From JACDER01 sp963717765 (lineage in GTDB: Bacteria; Actinomycetota; Thermoleophilia; Gaiellales; Gaiellaceae), in NCBI GenBank assembly GCA_963717765.1, contig CAVQWX010000007.1, positions 124,001-188,000 on the forward strand: a DNA stretch of 64,000 nucleotides, written 5' to 3'. The notes under the pieces are model-generated. The model did no database searches. It was not told where the DNA came from and worked only from the letters and a program-made list of their open reading frames with translations. Below, in pieces: positions 41,227 to 48,734 of this stretch (within the stretch, counting starts at the first letter, position 1; each line of letters opens with the position of its first letter). The position numbers and the translations under genes are program-made.

Positions 41227-41855
41227 AGGGCATCGTCGGCAGGAAATTGGGCATGACCCAGCTGTTCGACCCGGAGACCGGGGTCGTTACGCCGGTCACC
41301 GTGATCGAGGCCGGCCCCTGCCCGATCGTCCAGGTGAAGACCGCGGACACGGACGGCTACGAGGCGTATCAGCTCGCCTTCGAGCCGGTCGCGGAGCGCA
41401 AGCTCTCAAAGGCCGAGCTCGGGCACCTGAAGACCGCGCAGCTCGACCCGCACCGTCACCTGGTCGAGTTCCGCGGCGTAACCGAGCTTCCCGTCGGGGA
41501 GGCGGTCACGGTCGAGGCCTTCGCGCCCGGCGAGAAGGTCAAGGTCTCCGGCACCTCGATCGGCAAGGGCTTCGCCGGGACGATCAAGCGCCACAATTTC
41601 CACCGCGGGCCCGTGTCTCACGGCTCGCACAACATCCGCGCTCCGGGCTCGATCGGCGCCTCGGCAACCCCCTCGCGCGTCTTCAAAGGGCGCAAGATGG
41701 CCGGACGGATGGGCGGCAAGCGCCGCACCCAGGTCGGGCTGACCGTGCACGAGGTGGACACCGAGCGCAACCTGCTGCTGATCAAGGGCGCCGTGCCGGG
41801 CCCCAAGAACGGCATCGTCGAAGTGCGAGAGGACAAGGGCCGTGGCAGCGCCTAA
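41223..41855 (+). CDS. rplC: 50S ribosomal protein L3
   Basis: 210 residues from GTG (VKGIVGRKLGMTQLF), with GGGAGG 9 nt upstream; a GTG 12 nt earlier would add VPYI. Conserved GTSIGKGFAGTIKRHNFHRGPVSHGSHNIRAPGSIG loop reaches the peptidyl-transferase centre. It overlaps rplD by 14 nt. Confidence 0.97.
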   Translation: MKGIVGRKLGMTQLFDPETGVVTPVTVIEAGPCPIVQVKTADTDGYEAYQLAFEPVAERKLSKAELGHLKTAQLDPHRHLVEFRGVTELPVGEAVTVEAFAPGEKVKVSGTSIGKGFAGTIKRHNFHRGPVSHGSHNIRAPGSIGASATPSRVFKGRKMAGRMGGKRRTQVGLTVHEVDTERNLLLIKGAVPGPKNGIVEVREDKGRGSA

Positions 41856-42471
41856 AGCACCCGTTTTGGACTCTACGGGCAAGAGGTCGAAGGACCTCAC
41901 GCTCGAGGCATCCGTGTTCGCCGTCGAGGTCAAGCCGCATCTCGTCCACGAGACGGTGCGCGCCGAGCTCAACGAGCGCCGCTCCGGCACGCATGCCGCG
42001 AAGAGCCGCGGTCTCGTCGCCGGCGGGCGCGCGAAGCCGTGGCGCCAGAAGGGAACGGGCCGCGCACGCGCGGGCACGATTCGCGCCCCGCAGTTCACCG
42101 GCGGCGGCGTCGCATTCCCGCCCACCCCGCGCAGCTACGACGTCAAGGTCAACAAGAAGGTGCGCCGCGCCGCGCTGCGCGCCGCGCTGTCCGCGCACGC
42201 AGGCGAAGGGACGCTCGGCGTCGTCCCGGACGACGTCTTCGACGCGCCCTCGACCCGCTCGGCAAGCGAGCTGCTCGGAGCCTGGGGCAAGGACGTCCCA
42301 CTCCTCGTGATCGCCGAGGACGACCAGGACAACGTAGTCAAGTCGTTCCGAAACCTGCCCGGCGTCTACGTCGTCTCCTCCGCGGAGACCGAGGTGGCCG
42401 AGCTCGTCTGGGCGCATTCCGTTATCGCGACCGAGACCTCGTTGCAGCAGCTCGAGGGGAGGGCGAAGTGA
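41842..42471 (+). CDS. rplD: 50S ribosomal protein L4
   Basis: 209 residues from GTG inside the end of rplC. The internal loop RSGTHAAKSRGLVAGGRAKPWRQKGTGRARAGT is intact; it lines the exit tunnel. In gamma-proteobacteria L4 represses the S10 operon; no such leader is seen here. GTGA overlap with rplW. Confidence 0.97.
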   Translation: MAAPKAPVLDSTGKRSKDLTLEASVFAVEVKPHLVHETVRAELNERRSGTHAAKSRGLVAGGRAKPWRQKGTGRARAGTIRAPQFTGGGVAFPPTPRSYDVKVNKKVRRAALRAALSAHAGEGTLGVVPDDVFDAPSTRSASELLGAWGKDVPLLVIAEDDQDNVVKSFRNLPGVYVVSSAETEVAELVWAHSVIATETSLQQLEGRAK

Positions 42472-42767
42472 CCTCCCTCGACGTGCGCCAGGTCCTGCTC
42501 GCTCCGGTCGTGTCGGAGAAGAGCTACAACCAGATCGACGAGAACCGCTACACCTTCAAGGTGCACAAGGACGCGCACCGGCTGCAGGTGCGGCAGGCGG
42601 TCGAGGAGCTATTCGGCGTCCACGTGCTCAGCGTCAACATGGCCAAGGTGCCGCCCAAGCCGAAGCGGCGCGGGATGCACCAGGGTCGCAAGCCGGGCTG
42701 GAAGAAAGCCGTCGTGCACATCCGCGCCGGCGAGACGATCGAGATCTTCGGAGGGGCACAGGTCTAG
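42468..42767 (+). CDS. rplW: 50S ribosomal protein L23
   Basis: 99 residues, VTSLDVRQVLLAPVVSEKSY to IEIFGGAQV, with the exit-tunnel loop KPKRRGMHQGRKPGWKKA. It is the docking site for trigger factor and SRP. GTG start overlaps the rplD stop; rplB follows after 2 nt. Confidence 0.96.
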   Translation: MTSLDVRQVLLAPVVSEKSYNQIDENRYTFKVHKDAHRLQVRQAVEELFGVHVLSVNMAKVPPKPKRRGMHQGRKPGWKKAVVHIRAGETIEIFGGAQV

Positions 42768-42769
42768 TC

Positions 42770-43612
42770 ATGGCACTTCGCAAGTACAAGCCCACGTCTC
42801 CCGGACGCCGCTTCATGACCGTCTCGACCTTCGAGGAAATCACGAAGACGGAGCCGGAGAAGAGCCTCGTCGAACCGCTGAAGAAGACAGGCGGACGGAA
42901 CAGTTACGGCCGCATCACGCGCCGGCACCAGGGCGGCGGCCACAAGCGCCGCTACCGCATCATCGACTTCAAGCGGACGAAGGACGGGGTGCCCGCCAAG
43001 GTCGCCTCGATCGAGTACGACCCGAACCGGTCGGCGCGGATCGCGCTCCTCCACTACGCCGACGGCGCGAAGGCGTACATCCTCGCGCCCGCGCGGCTGC
43101 GGGTCGGCGCCATGGTCGAGTCCGGCCCGAACGCCGACATCCGTCCCGGCAACGCGCTACCGCTCGCGAACATCCCCACCGGCACCGTCGTCCACAACGT
43201 CGAGCTCAAGCCCGGCAAGGGCGGGCAGATGGCGCGAAGCGCCGGCTCGGGCATCCAGCTCGTGGCCAAGGACGAGGGCTACGGCGTGCTGCGTCTCCCC
43301 TCGGGCGAGATGCGCCGCGTCCCGCTCACCTGCCGCGCGACCGTCGGCCAGGTCGGAAACGTCGACCACGAGAACATCTCCGGAGGCAAGGCCGGCCGGA
43401 GCCGGTGGAAGGGCAAGCGTCCCACCGTCCGTGGGTCGGCCATGAACCCGGTCGACCATCCGCACGGCGGCGGCGAGGGCAAGTCGAAGGGCGGCCGGCA
43501 CCCGGTCACCCCGTGGGGCGTCCCCACGCTCGGCAAGCGCACGCGCCGCAAGCACAAGGAATCCGACCGCCTGATCGTTCGCGGCCGCCGCCGCGGGAAG
43601 GAGAAAAGATGA
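42770..43612 (+). CDS. rplB: 50S ribosomal protein L2
   Basis: 280 residues, with GRNSYGRITRRHQGGGHKRRYR and the peptidyl-transferase-related tail VRGSAMNPVDHPHGGGEGKS (His in DHPHGGG). Its stop lies in the stem of a perfect 12-bp palindrome and overlaps the ATG of a 28-codon frame. Confidence 0.98.
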   Translation: MALRKYKPTSPGRRFMTVSTFEEITKTEPEKSLVEPLKKTGGRNSYGRITRRHQGGGHKRRYRIIDFKRTKDGVPAKVASIEYDPNRSARIALLHYADGAKAYILAPARLRVGAMVESGPNADIRPGNALPLANIPTGTVVHNVELKPGKGGQMARSAGSGIQLVAKDEGYGVLRLPSGEMRRVPLTCRATVGQVGNVDHENISGGKAGRSRWKGKRPTVRGSAMNPVDHPHGGGEGKSKGGRHPVTPWGVPTLGKRTRRKHKESDRLIVRGRRRGKEKR

Positions 43613-43695
43613 TGAAAATGCTGCGCATTTTCATCATGGAAAGGCTGGCCCGTCGCTTCGCTCGGGTAAGCCTGAAAGGGGCAATGAGCCAGTGA
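43609..43695 (+). CDS. Bridging mini-ORF between rplB and rpsS (28 codons) with a hairpin at its start
   Basis: ATG overlaps the rplB stop (ATGA) and the TGA overlaps the rpsS GTG (GTGA). The first 29 nt form a perfect palindrome, ATGATGAAAATG-CTGCG-CATTTTCATCAT, so the rplB stop and the mini-ORF start are both inside the stem. A second inverted pair AGGCT/AGCCT lies downstream. The peptide (MMKMLRIFIMERLARRFARV...) is basic and hydrophobic with no known relative. The GAAAAT/ATTTTC core recalls the repeats at 8281 and 9053. Confidence 0.42.
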   Translation: MMKMLRIFIMERLARRFARVSLKGAMSQ

Positions 43696-43970
43696 GTAGA
43701 AGCTCGAAGAAAGGCCCGTTTGTGCAAGACCGGCTCATGCGCCGGATCGAGGAGATGAACCAGTCCGGCTCCAAGCAGATGATCCGGACCTGGTCACGCT
43801 CGTCCACCATCTTCCCCGAGATGGTCGGGCACACGATCGCGGTCTACGACGGGCGCAAGCACGTCCCCGTCTTCATCCAGGAGCAGATGGTCGGGCACAA
43901 GCTCGGTGAGTTTGCTCCCACGCGGACCTTCCGCGGCCACTCCGGAGACAGGCAGGCGCAGAGGCGATGA
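43692..43970 (+). CDS. rpsS: 30S ribosomal protein S19
   Basis: 92 residues from GTG: VSRSSKKGPFVQDRLMRRI, TWSRSSTIFPEMVGHTIAVYDGRKHVPVF. Usual length. GAAAGGGGC upstream, inside the mini-ORF, is its ribosome site. ATGA overlap with rplV. Confidence 0.97.
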   Translation: MSRSSKKGPFVQDRLMRRIEEMNQSGSKQMIRTWSRSSTIFPEMVGHTIAVYDGRKHVPVFIQEQMVGHKLGEFAPTRTFRGHSGDRQAQRR

Positions 43971-44647
43971 GCGTGACCGACCTCGAGAGACCGCAGGTCC
44001 GCGCCGTCGCGAAGTGGGTGCGCATCACGCCGCGCAAGGCGCGGCTGGTGGTGGACCACATCCGCGGCCGCACCGTCCCCGAGGCGCGCACCGTGCTCGC
44101 GTTCACCTCGCGTGCCGCCGCGCGCGAGGTCGAGAAGGTGCTGCGCTCGGCTGTGGCCAATGCGGAGGCGAACCACGAGCTGATCGGGGACACCCTCTAC
44201 GTCTCCGAGGCGCACGTGGACGACGGGCTGACCATCAAGCGCTGGCAGCCGCGCGCACGCGGCCGCGTGGCCCGGATCAAGAAGAGGACCTGCCACATCA
44301 CGATCAAGCTTTCGCCGGTCGACGGCGTCACGCCGGCGCGCCGCGCACCCGGGCCCGAGACGGAGGAGGTCGAGGAGGTCGAGGAGGTGGTGGAGGCCCC
44401 GGCGACCGAGTCCGCCGGCGCACTCACGCCTGAGGAGCAGAAGGCCGCCGCAAAGCGTGGGCCGACGCCACGGGCGCAGGCTCCCGCCGAGCCGAAGACC
44501 GAGAAGGAAGAAGAGACGGAGGAAGCACCCACGACTGAGGAAGCACCCACGACTGAGAAAGCACCCACGACTGAGGAAGCACCCACGGCTGAGGAAGCAC
44601 CCAAAAAGCGTGCTCCGCGAGTGCGCAGAAAGAAGAAAGAGGAGTAA
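43967..44647 (+). CDS. rplV: 50S ribosomal protein L22 with long repetitive C-terminal tail
   Basis: 226 residues, about twice the family length. Residues 1-115 are normal L22 (KWVRITPRKARLVVDHIRG, the tunnel beta-hairpin around LTIKRWQPRARGRVARIKKRTCHI). The remainder is acidic and Pro/Thr-rich, with EAPTTE hexapeptide repeats, ending in a basic patch (PRVRRKKKEE). The tail lies on the solvent side by position and is probably disordered. Coupled to rpsS and rpsC. Confidence 0.95.
   Translation: MSVTDLERPQVRAVAKWVRITPRKARLVVDHIRGRTVPEARTVLAFTSRAAAREVEKVLRSAVANAEANHELIGDTLYVSEAHVDDGLTIKRWQPRARGRVARIKKRTCHITIKLSPVDGVTPARRAPGPETEEVEEVEEVVEAPATESAGALTPEEQKAAAKRGPTPRAQAPAEPKTEKEEETEEAPTTEEAPTTEKAPTTEEAPTAEEAPKKRAPRVRRKKKEE
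44522..44602 (+). repeat. 18-bp in-frame tandem repeat inside rplV
   Basis: Four units of GAAGCACCCACGACTGAG (with one A and one G variant) and a partial fifth encode EAPTTE-type hexapeptides. The unit is a multiple of three, so copy number can change without breaking the frame. Confidence 0.85.
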
Positions 44648-45657
44648 TGGGTCAAAAGGTTCATCCGGGAGGACTGCGGGTCGGCGTCATCCACGACTGG
44701 AAGTCGAACTGGTTCGCCGGCACGAAGGACTTCCCTGGCTACCTGCTCGAGGACATCAAGATCCGCGAGCACATCTACAAGAAGCTGTCCCACGCAGGGC
44801 TGTCCGACATCCTGATCCGCAAGGACAAGCAGCGGATCACGGTCGACATCTTCACCGCGCGGCCGGGCATCGTCATCGGCAAGTCGGGCGTCGAGGTCGA
44901 CGCGCTGCGCAAGGAGCTGCACGCGCTCACGCGCAAGAACGTCCACATCAACATCAACGAGATCAAGCGCCCCGAGCTCGACGCCAAGCTCGTAGCGCAG
45001 TCGATCGCCGAGCAGCTCGAGAACCGCGTCAGCTTCCGCCGCGCGATGAAGCGCTCGCTCGCCTCGGCGATTCGGTCCGGCGCGCAGGGGATCAAGATCG
45101 TCTGCGGCGGCCGGCTCGCCGGCACGGAGATGAGCCGGAGCGAGGCCTACTCCGAGGGTCGCGTCCCGCTGCACACCATCCGTGCGGACATCGACTACGG
45201 CTTCGCAGAGGCGAAGACGACCTACGGCCGCATCGGCGTGAAGGTCTGGATCAACAAGGGCGAGATCATGCCCGCGGGCTACGAGGACACCCGGGCCGAC
45301 ACCCGGCTCGGCGACCAGGACCAGGCGCGCCGCCGCCGCGGCGGCCCGATGGAGGGTCTCGGCGCCTCGCGCGATTCCGGCCGCGGCCGCGCCGACCGTG
45401 AGGGGCTCGGTCCCGTCCAGCGCCGCCGTCCCGGCCGTGGCCGCGGCACGCCGCGCGGCCGCGCGGGGAGCCAGGACAACGTCGAGCGCCCGCGCACGGA
45501 CGAGAACGCCAGGTCGGCCGAGGGCCGCGAGCAGCCGCCCGTCGAGCCGCAGGTCGAGGTGACTCCCGACGCGGTCGCCGAGGCGCCCGACACGACCACG
45601 ACGAAGCAGCAGGTCGAGGATCCGACGAAGCTCGAGAACGCTGGAGGCGAGAGCTAG
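44647..45657 (+). CDS. rpsC: 30S ribosomal protein S3 with Arg/Gly-rich C-terminal extension
   Basis: 336 residues. The KH domain (IRKDKQRITVDIFTARPGIVIGKSG) and the C-terminal domain (RVPLHTIRADIDYGFAEAKT, KVWINKGE) are normal to about residue 215. A roughly 120-residue tail follows, first Arg/Gly-rich (RRRPGRGRGTPRGRAGS) then acidic. S3 lies at the mRNA entry. TAATG coupling to rplV; TAGTG to rplP. Confidence 0.95.
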   Translation: MGQKVHPGGLRVGVIHDWKSNWFAGTKDFPGYLLEDIKIREHIYKKLSHAGLSDILIRKDKQRITVDIFTARPGIVIGKSGVEVDALRKELHALTRKNVHININEIKRPELDAKLVAQSIAEQLENRVSFRRAMKRSLASAIRSGAQGIKIVCGGRLAGTEMSRSEAYSEGRVPLHTIRADIDYGFAEAKTTYGRIGVKVWINKGEIMPAGYEDTRADTRLGDQDQARRRRGGPMEGLGASRDSGRGRADREGLGPVQRRRPGRGRGTPRGRAGSQDNVERPRTDENARSAEGREQPPVEPQVEVTPDAVAEAPDTTTTKQQVEDPTKLENAGGES

Positions 45658-46079
45658 TGCTTCTCCCCAAGAAGACGAAGTACCGCAAATACCAGCGGGG
45701 CCGTCGGCGCGGCACCTCGAAGGGACAGACGACCGTGAGCGCAGGGGATTACGGGCTGAAGGCCCTCGAGGCGGGCTGGGTGACGAACCGCCAGATCGAG
45801 GCCGCTCGTATCGCCATGACCCGCAAGATCAAGCGTGGCGGCAAGGTCTGGATCAACGTCTTCCCCGACAAGCCGGTGACCGCGAAACCCGCCGAGACGC
45901 GTATGGGCTCCGGCAAGGGCTCGCCCGAGCATTGGGTCGCGGTGATCAAGCCCGGCCGGGTCATGTTCGAGCTCGCCGGCGTCCCCGAGCAGCTCGCCAA
46001 GGAGGCGCTCCGCCTCGCGGGCACCAAGCTCTCCGTCAAGACCAAGTTCGTCAAGCGGGAGGCTGATCTCTTTGGCTAG
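45657..46079 (+). CDS. rplP: 50S ribosomal protein L16
   Basis: 140 residues from GTG (VLLPKKTKYRKYQRGRRRG), with RIAMTRKIKRGGKVWINVFPDKPVT and GSGKGSPEHWVAVIKPGRVMFE. Usual length. A TTG inside its last codons opens a bridging frame toward rpmC. Confidence 0.97.
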   Translation: MLLPKKTKYRKYQRGRRRGTSKGQTTVSAGDYGLKALEAGWVTNRQIEAARIAMTRKIKRGGKVWINVFPDKPVTAKPAETRMGSGKGSPEHWVAVIKPGRVMFELAGVPEQLAKEALRLAGTKLSVKTKFVKREADLFG

Positions 46080-46185
46080 GGCACAGGATCTCCGTGACAT
46101 GACCGACGACGAGCTGGAGCACGAGCTCAGTCACGGGGGAACCCAGGGTTCCCCCGTGAGCCCCCTCCTTAAGGGAACGAGATGA
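46072..46185 (+). CDS. Bridging mini-ORF between rplP and rpmC (37 codons), carrying a copy of the L29 N-terminus
   Basis: TTG overlaps the end of rplP by 8 nt, and the TGA overlaps the rpmC ATG (ATGA). Residues 4-19 read AQDLRDMTDDELEHEL, against AQDLRDMTDEELEEEL in the real L29: 14 of 16 identical, with seven of the sixteen codons changed only synonymously. This pattern says both copies stayed under coding constraint after duplication. The frame then crosses the CACGGGGG hairpin repeat (GTQGSPVSPLLKGTR). It is probably the old L29 start cut off by an insertion. Confidence 0.5.
   Translation: MARAQDLRDMTDDELEHELSHGGTQGSPVSPLLKGTR
46132..46173 (-). repeat. 42-bp hairpin repeat, CACGGGGG family, copy 2 (inverted)
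   Basis: Same 42-bp unit as the one after rplL, in reverse, with a stem CACGGGGGAACC/GGTTCCCCCGTG. One stem pair is C-G here and A-T there. It sits between the partial and the complete rpmC 5' end. Confidence 0.65.
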
Positions 46186-46388
46186 AGGCACAAGATCTGA
46201 GAGACATGACTGACGAGGAGCTCGAGGAGGAATTGGCCGAGCGCCGGCAGGAACTGTTCAACCTCCGCTTCCAGGCGGCGACCGGCGCGGTCGAGAACAC
46301 CGCGCGGTTGAAGCACGCGAAGCGGGAGATCGCCCGCATCCTCACCGTCCGCCACGAGCGGGCAGCGGGCCTGGAGATAGGTAGATGA
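46182..46388 (+). CDS. rpmC: 50S ribosomal protein L29
   Basis: 68 residues, MKAQDLRDMTDEELEEEL...LFNLRFQAATGAVENTARLKHAKREIARILT. Two-helix protein at the tunnel exit. AAGGGAACGAG is its ribosome site, supplied by the inserted repeat. ATGA overlap with rpsQ. Confidence 0.96.
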   Translation: MKAQDLRDMTDEELEEELAERRQELFNLRFQAATGAVENTARLKHAKREIARILTVRHERAAGLEIGR

Positions 46389-47014
46389 CTGAAGAAGAGA
46401 AGAACGAGACAACCGAAGATCAGCCGGTAGAGGCCGAGGCGACCGAAGAGGCCGCTCCCGAGGCCGAGGCCGTGCCCGAGGTGCCCGCGGAGGCGCAGGA
46501 GGAGGCTCCTGCAGCCGAGGCTGCGCCCGCGGCCGAAGAGCCCGCCCCCCAAGCCGAAGCAGAGCCTGCCCCCGAGGGCGAGGCAGCGGTGGCCCCGGAG
46601 GCCGAGGCAGCGCCCGAGCCGGAGGCGGAAGCAGTTCCCGCTCCGGAGCCGAAGAAGAAGCGCAAGCGCCTTCCGCGCTCCGAGCGCCGGCAGCGCCCGC
46701 GCGTCAAGCGCGAGCCGTCCGGCGAGCGCAAGCCGATCGTCCGTCTGCCGAAGCCCGAGGGCGAGCGCGGCCGCAAGCAGGAGCGCCGCGGCGTCGTCGT
46801 CTCGAGCGCGATGGACAAGACGATCGTCGTCCAGGTCGAGACATCAAAGCTGCACCCGCGCTACAAGAAGGTCATCCGCCGCGCGACCAAGTTCCACGCG
46901 CACGACGAGCGGAACGAGGCGAACGTGGGCGACGTCGTCCGCATCGTCGAGACGCGCCCGCTCTCGAAGACGAAGAACTGGCGCCTCGCAGAAATTGTGG
47001 AGGCAGCCAAGTGA
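46385..47014 (+). CDS. rpsQ: 30S ribosomal protein S17 with a 130-residue acidic N-terminal extension
   Basis: 209 residues against about 85 normally. Residues 1-90 are Glu/Ala/Pro-rich (EAEATEEAAPEAEAVPEVPA), 90-125 basic, and 130-209 the S17 OB fold (RGVVVSSAMDKTIVVQVET, HPRYKKVIRRATKFHAHDE, VGDVVRIVETRPLSKTKNWRL). The start is fixed by ATGA coupling to rpmC, so the extension is translated. ATGA-type overlap with rplN. Confidence 0.94.
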   Translation: MTEEEKNETTEDQPVEAEATEEAAPEAEAVPEVPAEAQEEAPAAEAAPAAEEPAPQAEAEPAPEGEAAVAPEAEAAPEPEAEAVPAPEPKKKRKRLPRSERRQRPRVKREPSGERKPIVRLPKPEGERGRKQERRGVVVSSAMDKTIVVQVETSKLHPRYKKVIRRATKFHAHDERNEANVGDVVRIVETRPLSKTKNWRLAEIVEAAK

Positions 47015-47379
47015 TCCAGCAGGAGACGCGTGTCCGGGTGGCGGACAACTCAGGCGCCCGCGAGCTCCTCTGCATCCGCGTGATGGGAGGGTCGCACCGC
47101 CGCTACGCCGGCGTCGGCGACATCATCGTCGGTACCGTCAAGACGGCCAGCCCGCAGGGCACGATCAAGAAGGGCGAGGTCGTGCGGGCGGTGGTCGTGC
47201 GGACGAAGAAGGCGCACGGCCGCGACGACGGCACGTCGATCGCGTTCGACGAGAACGCGGCCGTGATCATCGACAACCAGCGCAACCCACGGGGCACGCG
47301 CATCTTCGGCCCCGTCGCCCGCGAGCTGCGCGAGCGCAACTTCATGAAAATCGTCTCACTAGCACCCGAGGTTCTTTGA
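47011..47379 (+). CDS. rplN: 50S ribosomal protein L14
   Basis: 122 residues from GTG (VIQQETRVRVADNSGARELLCIRV), with the RGTRIFGPVARELRERNFMKIVSLAPEVL end. Usual length. The stop overlaps an ATG as TGATG that opens a repeat-derived frame, not rplX itself. Confidence 0.97.
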   Translation: MIQQETRVRVADNSGARELLCIRVMGGSHRRYAGVGDIIVGTVKTASPQGTIKKGEVVRAVVVRTKKAHGRDDGTSIAFDENAAVIIDNQRNPRGTRIFGPVARELRERNFMKIVSLAPEVL

Positions 47380-47578
47380 TGGCGGCCCCCTCTCACATGT
47401 CTCGCACGCGCCAGGGAGCTGCAACGGGAGCTCTCGCGGCGTCCTCAGTCGCGCCCGTAGCCTCCGGCTACGAGCGCTCTCCGCTCATGCCGACTCCGTC
47501 GAGCCTACGCCGGTGCGTCCTTACGAGAGCGGCGTTTCGCGGCTGGCGCGCACGATCCATACGAAAGGTGACCGCTAG
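47379..47578 (+). repeat. Junction repeat (GGCGTCCTCAGTCGCG family), copy 1
   Basis: Fills the rplN-rplX gap. It shares with copies before rpsK and rplQ the start GATGGCGGCCCCCTC, the core GCGGCGTCCTCAGTCGCG, a CGTAGCC/GGCTACG stem, TGCGTCCTT, and an end AGGTGACCGCT that supplies the next gene's ribosome site. A 32-nt insertion follows the stem. Confidence 0.8.
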
Positions 47579-47591
47579 ATGCCCACGATGA
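47379..47591 (+). CDS. Bridging mini-ORF between rplN and rplX (70 codons), repeat-derived
   Basis: ATG overlaps the rplN stop (TGATG); the frame runs open through the whole gap and ends 13 nt inside rplX. The opening MAAPSHMSRTRQGAA and the middle ALAASSVAPVASGYERS match the mini-ORFs before rpsK and rplQ. A 32-nt insertion then shifts the frame relative to them, so the C-terminus differs. Translation is inferred from context only. Confidence 0.38.
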   Translation: MAAPSHMSRTRQGAATGALAASSVAPVASGYERSPLMPTPSSLRRCVLTRAAFRGWRARSIRKVTARCPR

Positions 47592-47947
47592 AGATCAAGA
47601 AAGGCGACACCGTCCAGATGCTCCGCGGGAAGGACCGCGGGAAGCGCGGCCGCGTCATCGAGGCCGAGCCCGCCAAGAGACGGGTGATCGTCGAGAACCT
47701 GAACGTGGCCAAGCGCCACACACGCCCGCGTCCCCTGAAGGACGCCAGCCGGATGGGCGGCACGCAGATGGCGCCCGGCGGCGTGATGGAGAGGGCCAGC
47801 GCCGTGCCGGTCTCCTCCGTGATGCTCGTGTGCCCGACGTGCCAGCGCGCGACGCGCGTGGGCATGACGACCAGGGAAGTGAAGGGCGAGCAGACCAAGG
47901 TACGGCAGTGCAAGCGCGCCGACTGCCGGGAGGAGATCGACCAGTAA
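47579..47947 (+). CDS. rplX: 50S ribosomal protein L24, longer C-terminus with cysteine pairs
   Basis: 122 residues: the KOW part (MKIKKGDTVQMLRGKDRGKRGRVIEAEP, ENLNVAKRHTRPRP) then VMLVCPTCQRATRV and a CKRADC pair that could bind zinc. AAAGGTGACCGCT upstream is part of the repeat. TAATG coupling to rplE. Confidence 0.95.
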   Translation: MPTMKIKKGDTVQMLRGKDRGKRGRVIEAEPAKRRVIVENLNVAKRHTRPRPLKDASRMGGTQMAPGGVMERASAVPVSSVMLVCPTCQRATRVGMTTREVKGEQTKVRQCKRADCREEIDQ

Positions 47948-48534
47948 TGGCGACCGCCACCGAAACCGCCTACACCCCGCGCCTCAAGGAGCTCTACCGC
48001 GACAACCTGTGCGGACGGCTCAAGGACGAGCTCGACCTGGGCACTGTCATGCAGGTCCCGCGCGTGGCCAAGGTGACGCTCAACATGGGCGTGGGGGAGG
48101 CCAAGACCGAGGCGAAAGCGCTCGACAGCGCGATCGAGGAGCTGACGCTGATAGCGGGCCAGCGCGCGCAGGTTCGCCGTGCGCGGAAGTCGATCGCCGG
48201 TTTCAAGATCCGCGAAGGGATGCCCATCGGCGCGCGCGTCACGCTGCGCGGAGACCGGATGTACGACTTCCTCGACCGGCTGATCTCGATCGCCCTCCCG
48301 CGCATCCGCGACTTCCGCGGGCTGAGCCCGAATTCGTTCGACGGCCGGGGCAACTACTCGCTCGGCATCCGGGAGCAGATCATCTTCCCCGAGATCGACT
48401 ACGACGACATCTCGTCCATCCGCGGCCTCGACGTCGCGGTCACGACGACGGCTTCGACCGACGAGCAGGGGCTCGCGCTGCTGCGCGGCCTCGGATTCCC
48501 CTTCGCCGGCCAGCCGCGAGAGGAACAGGAGTAG
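47947..48534 (+). CDS. rplE: 50S ribosomal protein L5
   Basis: 195 residues, with RLKELYRDNLCGRLKDELDLG, KVTLNMGVGEAK and the GLSPNSFDGRGNYSLGIREQIIFPEIDYD block. Binds 5S rRNA. The start is fixed by TAATG overlap with rplX. Confidence 0.97.
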   Translation: MATATETAYTPRLKELYRDNLCGRLKDELDLGTVMQVPRVAKVTLNMGVGEAKTEAKALDSAIEELTLIAGQRAQVRRARKSIAGFKIREGMPIGARVTLRGDRMYDFLDRLISIALPRIRDFRGLSPNSFDGRGNYSLGIREQIIFPEIDYDDISSIRGLDVAVTTTASTDEQGLALLRGLGFPFAGQPREEQE

Positions 48535-48538
48535 CTGA

Positions 48539-48724
48539 ATGGCCAAGAAATCACTGATCGCGAAGGCGGCCCGAACGCCGCGGTATCCGGTACGGAAGTA
48601 CTCGCGCTGCAACCGCTGCGGCCGGCCGCGCGCGGTGTTCAAGAAGTTCGGGCTCTGCCGGATCTGCCTGCGGGAGCTCGCCCACGAGGGCGCGATCCCC
48701 GGCATGACGAAGAGCTCCTGGTAG
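48539..48724 (+). CDS. rpsZ: 30S ribosomal protein S14, zinc-binding type Z
   Basis: 61 residues with CNRCGRPRAVFKKFGLCRIC, the four zinc-binding cysteines of the short form, and the GAIPGMTKSSW end. 4 nt after rplE. Confidence 0.97.
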   Translation: MAKKSLIAKAARTPRYPVRKYSRCNRCGRPRAVFKKFGLCRICLRELAHEGAIPGMTKSSW

Positions 48725-48734
48725 GAGGAAGCAC

